Assembly: GCF_037963865.1 (NCBI RefSeq)
Contig: NZ_CP150170.1
Coordinates: 3,596,001-3,660,000 of the forward strand
Origin: Paenibacillus sp. FSL R10-2734
GTDB taxonomy: Bacteria > Bacillota > Bacilli > Paenibacillales > Paenibacillaceae
Reading direction: 5' to 3'
Length of the DNA stretch: 64,000 bases
The position numbers and the translations under genes were made by a program. Shown in pieces: positions 59,393-64,000 of this stretch. Position 1 is the first letter of the stretch; each line of letters opens with the position of its first letter. The notes beneath the pieces were generated by a model, which saw only the letters and a program-made list of their open reading frames with translations, ran no database searches and was not told the origin of the DNA.

Positions 59393-60289
59393 ATGAATTC
59401 GTCTTTTCAAAAGAAGTCGCTCGGAAGCAAAATTTTTGATATTGCCAATGTTGGCTTTATGTTGCTTTTTTCAGTGCTCATGATATATCCCTTTCTGAAT
59501 TTGCTGGCCCTCTCGTTAAACGACGGCGCGGATGCAGCAAGAGGGGGCATCTTTCTTTGGCCGAGAATGTTTTCGTTCGATGCATACAGCTTCATGCTTC
59601 ACGAGAATAAATTGTTTTCGGGGTTCGGCATTTCGATCCTGAGAGTGCTTGTAGGTACGACCACCTGCGTGATGGCAACAGGTTTGCTGGCTTATTTAAG
59701 CACGATACGGCATTTTTCGGGCAGAAGATTAATGAGATTATTGTTTTTGATGACGATGTACATCAGCGGTGGATTGATTCCGACGTATATGTTGATCGTG
59801 AAGTTGGGATTGATCAATTCATTTCATGTTTATTGGATCCCAAGCTTATTGAATGCGTACTACATGCTCATTATGGCTTCCTATATGCAAAATTTACCCG
59901 AATCGCTATTTGAATCGGCGCGCATCGATGGGGCCAATGAGCTTGGCATATACTTCCGGATTGTCATTCCAATTTCGTTGCCGGTATTCGCGTCGATCGC
60001 CGTCTTCAGTTCGGTCGGACATTGGAATTCTTGGTTCGATGTCGTCTTGTACAACTCGAACGGACATTGGGATACGCTACAGGTTTACTTGCGGAAATTG
60101 CTACTCGAAGTGGAATCGTTCGAAGAGATCAAAAATCAGCAGATCGCGCAATCCAAATTCAGAACGTTGTCTCCGGTCACCTTGCGGGCTGCGGTTACGA
60201 TGGTCGTGACGCTACCGATCGTGTTTATCTACCCGTTCCTTCAAAAATATTTTGTCGGGGGCATTACGCTAGGCGCGGTAAAAGGTTAA
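59393..60289 (+). CDS. Carbohydrate ABC transporter permease, LplC type (alpha-galactoside operon)
   Basis: 298 residues from ATG 59393 (AGGAGG at 59378-59383); the longer frame overlapping the previous gene is not needed. Six helices, EAA loop FESARIDGANELGIYFRIVIPISLPV, C-terminus GGITLGAVKG. It completes the importer with the lipoprotein and LplB-type permease; an ATPase must come from elsewhere. Confidence 0.92.
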   Translation: MNSSFQKKSLGSKIFDIANVGFMLLFSVLMIYPFLNLLALSLNDGADAARGGIFLWPRMFSFDAYSFMLHENKLFSGFGISILRVLVGTTTCVMATGLLAYLSTIRHFSGRRLMRLLFLMTMYISGGLIPTYMLIVKLGLINSFHVYWIPSLLNAYYMLIMASYMQNLPESLFESARIDGANELGIYFRIVIPISLPVFASIAVFSSVGHWNSWFDVVLYNSNGHWDTLQVYLRKLLLEVESFEEIKNQQIAQSKFRTLSPVTLRAAVTMVVTLPIVFIYPFLQKYFVGGITLGAVKG

Positions 60290-60316
60290 TCAGTCGCGAT
60301 AGAGAGGAGTTATGGT

Positions 60317-62077
60317 ATGCAAAATATTTCATCAGGCGGTTATACGTTTACCTTGACGGGAGGAGAAGAAGATTTTGATGTTTCGCTCTCCTTGAAACAA
60401 TCGGCAACTGGCATAATTCGTTTAAACATGAAGCTTCAGTCCGATGAACCTAGAATTCCCGGAGCAATGGAGTTGACCTGGCAACTTCCGATTATCGACG
60501 TGTTCGCCAGCTGGCATCCGGGCTTTTATCGGAACAAGAGGCTTCGAGTGGACTGGGAGAGTGGATTCCGTTCAAAGGCTACGTCGTCCGCACCGGTTTG
60601 CGTCCTTTACGGCTTCCAAGGAAACAACAAGATGACGTTTGCTTTTTCCGACGCGCTCAATCTGGTCGAATTAAAAGCGGGCATTCACGAAGAAACATCG
60701 AATTTTCTTTGTTCTGTCAAGCTGTTTCAGGATCTGACCTCGCCGATCCAGTCTTACGAAGCGACGCTCCATATCGATACGCGTGACATTCCGTATGAAG
60801 AAAGCCTTGCGGATGTGCAACGATGGTGGTCTACGCTACCGGGATATGAACCGAGTCCTGTTCCTGATACGGCAAAGCTTCCGATGTACGCGACCTGGTA
60901 CAGCTTTCATCAGCAACTGTCGGCAGAATCGGTAGAACGACAATGTGAGATCGCCAAAGCAATGGGCTGCGAAGCCGTCATTGTTGACGATGGGTGGCAA
61001 ACGGCGGACAATGCGCGCGGGTACGCCTATTGCGGTGATTGGGATGTGTTCGAGGGCAAAATTCCAGATATGAGGGCGCATGTCGATCGTGTTCACGAGA
61101 TCGGAATGAAGTTTCTGCTATGGTATTCCGTTCCATTCGTCGGGAAGCACAGCAACGTCTGGCTACAGTTCGAGAATAAACTGCTCGGAAAAATCGAAGA
61201 TTTGGGCGCGGGTGTGCTCGATCCGCGATTCCCGGACGTTAGGGAATATATTATTGGAACTTACGAGAAAGCGCTGCGGGACTGGGATTTGGATGGATTT
61301 AAGCTTGATTTCGTGGACAGCTTTAATCTCACATTAGCCAGCGACATCGAAGGAAGAGATTACGAATCGGTACCTGAAGCGGTCGACTGTCTCTTGAGCG
61401 ACGTGATGTCTAGGCTAAGGGCGATCAAGCCGGATATTATGATCGAATTCCGCCAATCGTACATCGGACCGCTCATGCGTAAATACGGCAATATGTTCCG
61501 TGCGATGGACTGTCCGAACGATGCGTTAGAGAATCGTTCACGTACGCTGGACGTTCGACTGCTCGCGGGAGATACCGCCGTTCATGCCGATCCGCTCATG
61601 TGGAATCCGGAAGAGCCGACGGAGAACGCGGCGCTGCAATTGGTGAATACGTTGTTTGCCGTCCCGCAAGTATCAGTTTTGCTAGATCAACTTCCCGAAT
61701 CCCATCTCCGGATGTTACGGTTCTGGCTGTCATTCTGGCGCGAGAAGAGAGCTATTCTACTGGACGGGCGGTTGACAGCGAAGCATCCGGAGCTGGTCTA
61801 TCCGCTTGTGACTGCCAGCGGCGATGACGAAGCCATTACGGCCGTGTATGCGGATATCGTTGCGAATCCGGGCTCCCGGATACCGAAAACGTGGTTCATC
61901 GTCAATGGCACGCTTAACGATAGAATCGTGATAGAGCTCGAGGAAAGCATGGGCGAGCGAAACGTCGTCGTTAGGGATTGCCAAGGCCAGGTAACGGCTA
62001 CGTATAAATCAGTGTTCGCGATGGGGCTTCATCCGATCGCGATCCCTCCGGCGGGCATTGCCGTATTCGAAGCGTAA
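60317..62077 (+). CDS. GH36-family alpha-galactosidase-like enzyme
   Basis: 586 residues, cytoplasmic, start ATG 60317 behind GAGAGGAG. An N-terminal beta-sandwich (~1-200) precedes a TIM barrel. The barrel carries AVIVDDGWQ and the catalytic nucleophile D331 in DGFKLDFVDSF; D419 in LAGDTAVHADPLMW is the candidate acid/base. It is shorter than the ~730-residue classical GH36 enzymes and lacks part of the usual N-terminal domain. It likely releases terminal alpha-galactose from imported oligosaccharides. A raffinose-synthase-like relative is the main alternative. Confidence 0.85.
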   Translation: MQNISSGGYTFTLTGGEEDFDVSLSLKQSATGIIRLNMKLQSDEPRIPGAMELTWQLPIIDVFASWHPGFYRNKRLRVDWESGFRSKATSSAPVCVLYGFQGNNKMTFAFSDALNLVELKAGIHEETSNFLCSVKLFQDLTSPIQSYEATLHIDTRDIPYEESLADVQRWWSTLPGYEPSPVPDTAKLPMYATWYSFHQQLSAESVERQCEIAKAMGCEAVIVDDGWQTADNARGYAYCGDWDVFEGKIPDMRAHVDRVHEIGMKFLLWYSVPFVGKHSNVWLQFENKLLGKIEDLGAGVLDPRFPDVREYIIGTYEKALRDWDLDGFKLDFVDSFNLTLASDIEGRDYESVPEAVDCLLSDVMSRLRAIKPDIMIEFRQSYIGPLMRKYGNMFRAMDCPNDALENRSRTLDVRLLAGDTAVHADPLMWNPEEPTENAALQLVNTLFAVPQVSVLLDQLPESHLRMLRFWLSFWREKRAILLDGRLTAKHPELVYPLVTASGDDEAITAVYADIVANPGSRIPKTWFIVNGTLNDRIVIELEESMGERNVVVRDCQGQVTATYKSVFAMGLHPIAIPPAGIAVFEA

Positions 62078-62119
62078 TCCCGACCGTGATCAAAAATTTG
62101 TGGAAGGATGAATCCACCA

Positions 62120-63487
62120 ATGAGCATTTATGATCCACAACTCGGACGAGTGACGATTGACTCTTCGAACCAGCAACTATTTGCAGGCTTCGACTGGGCG
62201 AAAAGCCAAGCGCTTGCCTATGTCTCGGACGGAACGCCGGTCGGTAAATTTTACGAAGCCGCGCTGCCGGGCAGGGATGCGTTCTGCATGCGCGACTTGA
62301 GCCATCAGAGTGTCGGGGCTAACGTACTCGGTCTGCAGGACTATACAAAAAACATGCTGTTTAAGTTCGCGGAGGGTATTGCCGAATCTCGGGATTGGTG
62401 CACGTACTGGGAGATCGACAAATACGATCGGCCAGCTCCGGTCGATTATACGGACGATTCCGACTTCTGGTATAACCTTCCTGCGAACTTCGACATTCTG
62501 GATTGCTGCTATAAGCAATACCTGTGGACGGGAGACCGCGATTACGTGGATCATCCGATATTCCGGAATTTCTACGAGCGGACCGTCACCGATTACATCG
62601 ATCGTTGGGACAAGGACAAGGATGGGTTTCCTGAGCATTACGCTCCTTACGGCCGAAGAGGTATCGCCTCCTACGTGGAAGACGGCCTTCAACCGCTTCT
62701 TGGAGGCGATGTGCTGGCAGCACAATACGCGGCATTTGGCTCCTATTCCCGTCTTCTTGCGATAAGTGGACAGGCGGCTCTGGCAGAACATTACGAGAAC
62801 AAGGCGAAAGACGTCCGGAAGCTGTACAACCGAGACTGGTGGAACGAAGAGAATGGCAGATTCAACGGCGCACTCATGCAGGATCGCCGGGGGTATCCTG
62901 GTTTCTACTACTCGGCTACTTACTTGCCATTCTATTTCGATCTGGTAGAGCCGGGCGACAGAAAACAACGCGCCTTAAGGGATGTTGTCCATCACGGCGG
63001 CTCGAATGTCGAGGAAAAATCCCACATGGCCGAGATTTTCTACAGACACGGCTTGAATCGGGAGGCCTATTCATCCTTGCTGGAAATGATGGATCCACAG
63101 CTGAAGAGACGGGAATATCCCGAAGTGAGCTATAGCATCATCGGAGCTATTTTAACGGGTACGATGGGCTTGTCCGCAGACGCTCATCGTCAAAGTTTGG
63201 TCACCATGTCCCGCCTGACGGACTCGATCGATTGGATCGAAGCAAAGGATATTCCCGTAATGAACGGACAAATCGATATTGCTCATACGAACGGTCGCGA
63301 ATCGTCGTTGACGAATAGGACGGGACGCACGATTCAGTGGGAGGCGCGGTTCTCCGGCTTCCATCAGAAGCTATACGTAAACGGAACCGACATGCTTGCG
63401 TCGATCGGAAGCGACGGAAATGGAGAATTCGTGAGCACGGCGGTAATAGAGTTGAACCCGGGCGATCGGGCTACGGTAAAAATATAA
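62120..63487 (+). CDS. Six-hairpin (MGH1-like) glycoside hydrolase of unknown specificity
   Basis: 455 residues from ATG 62120; GGAAGG at 62102 fits this start, whereas ATG 62108 is too close to it. No signal peptide. The alpha/alpha-toroid carries motifs common to trehalase/GH63/mannosylglycerate-hydrolase-like folds: PGRDAFCMRDLSHQSVGANVLG, WDKDKDGFPEHYAPYG, GIASYVEDGLQPLLGG, and a C-terminal beta tail. The acidic residues in these segments are catalytic candidates. The substrate is unknown; its place between two alpha-galactosidases suggests it removes another sugar of the same oligosaccharide. Confidence 0.75.
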   Translation: MSIYDPQLGRVTIDSSNQQLFAGFDWAKSQALAYVSDGTPVGKFYEAALPGRDAFCMRDLSHQSVGANVLGLQDYTKNMLFKFAEGIAESRDWCTYWEIDKYDRPAPVDYTDDSDFWYNLPANFDILDCCYKQYLWTGDRDYVDHPIFRNFYERTVTDYIDRWDKDKDGFPEHYAPYGRRGIASYVEDGLQPLLGGDVLAAQYAAFGSYSRLLAISGQAALAEHYENKAKDVRKLYNRDWWNEENGRFNGALMQDRRGYPGFYYSATYLPFYFDLVEPGDRKQRALRDVVHHGGSNVEEKSHMAEIFYRHGLNREAYSSLLEMMDPQLKRREYPEVSYSIIGAILTGTMGLSADAHRQSLVTMSRLTDSIDWIEAKDIPVMNGQIDIAHTNGRESSLTNRTGRTIQWEARFSGFHQKLYVNGTDMLASIGSDGNGEFVSTAVIELNPGDRATVKI

Positions 63488-63518
63488 ACTTGCAACATAG
63501 AGGGATGAGGGGAAATAT

Positions 63519-64000
63519 ATGTCCAAAATTACTTTTCTCGGTGCGGGAAGCACCATTTTTGCCAAAAACGTTTTAGGGGATTGCATGTTGTCGCCAGCGC
63601 TTCAGGATTTCGAGCTAGCGTTATTCGATATTGACGAGGAACGATTGAAAGATTCGGAGAACATCATTCTGAACTTGAAACAAACACTCGGCAGCAATTG
63701 TTCGGTTAAAGCCTATCGTAACCGTAAAGAAGCACTACAAGGTGCCAAGTATGTAGTTAACGCGATCCAGGTCGGCGGATATGATCCGTGCACGATTACC
63801 GATTTCGAGGTTTCGAAGAAATACGGCTTGCGGCAAACGATTGCCGATACCATCGGCATCGGCGGTATCTTCCGCAACTTGCGGACAATTCCGGTCATGC
63901 TTGATTCCGCCGAAGACATGAAGGAGGTTTGTCCTGATGCGTTGTTCTTGAACTATACGAATCCGATGGCTGTGCTGACGAACGTAATGAATACGTACGG
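63519..64000 (+). CDS. GH4-family alpha-galactosidase (MelA-like), cut by window end
   Basis: The first ~160 residues are present. The Rossmann NAD-binding start (ITFLGAGSTIFAKNVLGD), then QVGGYDPCTITDFEVSKKYGLRQTIADTIGIGGIFRNLRTIP and FLNYTNPMAVLTN are typical of GH4 alpha-galactosidases, which need NAD+ and Mn2+ and use an oxidation-elimination mechanism. The catalytic Cys/His metal site lies beyond the window. RBS GAGGGGAAA. It is co-transcribed with GH36 and the ABC importer; no PTS gene is nearby, so non-phosphorylated galactosides are the likely substrate. Confidence 0.92.
   Translation, partial: MSKITFLGAGSTIFAKNVLGDCMLSPALQDFELALFDIDEERLKDSENIILNLKQTLGSNCSVKAYRNRKEALQGAKYVVNAIQVGGYDPCTITDFEVSKKYGLRQTIADTIGIGGIFRNLRTIPVMLDSAEDMKEVCPDALFLNYTNPMAVLTNVMNTY

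Noticed and set aside
62177..62968. 263-codon open frame on the minus strand inside the six-hairpin glycosidase gene
   Set aside because: It lies wholly within a strongly supported gene on the other strand, has no ribosome site, and its translation lacks domain-like features.

Overview
The window looks like a chromosomal segment of a Paenibacillus-type member of the Bacillota. The grounds are S-layer-homology (SLH) and Big_2 modules on a very large surface glycosidase, a T-box leader in front of tyrS, CcpA-type cre boxes, many TTG/GTG starts behind strong purine-rich ribosome sites, membrane-anchored AraC sensors, and repeated LplA/LplB/LplC-type ABC importers. No rRNA, tRNA, CRISPR array, transposase or phage gene was seen.

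Layout. 0-5 kb is housekeeping: an AlkC/AlkD-like HEAT protein, a secreted acetamidase-like protein, an Lrp/AsnC regulator, and tyrS behind a sigma-A promoter and a tyrosine T-box. 5.2-12.6 kb holds a perfect cre box and a 2348-residue SLH-anchored GH95-like enzyme with lectin, cohesin-like, Big_2 and discoidin modules, followed by an SLH remnant. 12.7-26 kb is uronate/sulfate oligosaccharide cluster 1: a minus-strand operon (binding protein, two permeases, heparinase II/III-like lyase with a CBM96-like insert, Cys-type sulfatase, GH88) and a divergent unit with a second binding protein and a membrane AraC sensor. 26-32 kb has a small unknown gene, an MFS sugar:proton symporter and a three-component sensor (tethered sugar-binding protein, LytS-like kinase, YesN-like regulator). 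32-34.7 kb has twin DUF1259 genes and a ClC channel.

34.9-53.6 kb is cluster 2: COG3618 lactonase, membrane AraC sensor, permeases, binding protein, heparinase II/III-like protein, aldo/keto reductase, two further toroid-like or unknown enzymes (one frameshifted), GH88, an unknown 226-residue protein, and a secreted beta-helix protein. 53.8-64 kb has a YfbR-like HD nucleotidase and then a LacI-controlled alpha-galactoside cluster (binding protein, permeases, GH36, toroid glycosidase, GH4 cut by the window end). A decayed duplicate of the binding-protein gene, with its own promoter and cre, sits just upstream.

How it works together (inference): secreted or wall-bound enzymes cut polysaccharide outside. 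Lpl-type ABC importers take up oligosaccharides; no ATPase gene is present, so a shared MsmX-type ATPase elsewhere is likely. Cytoplasmic lyases, GH88, sulfatase and galactosidases then finish the job. Each cluster has its own sensor, and the GH95 and alpha-galactoside units carry perfect CcpA sites.
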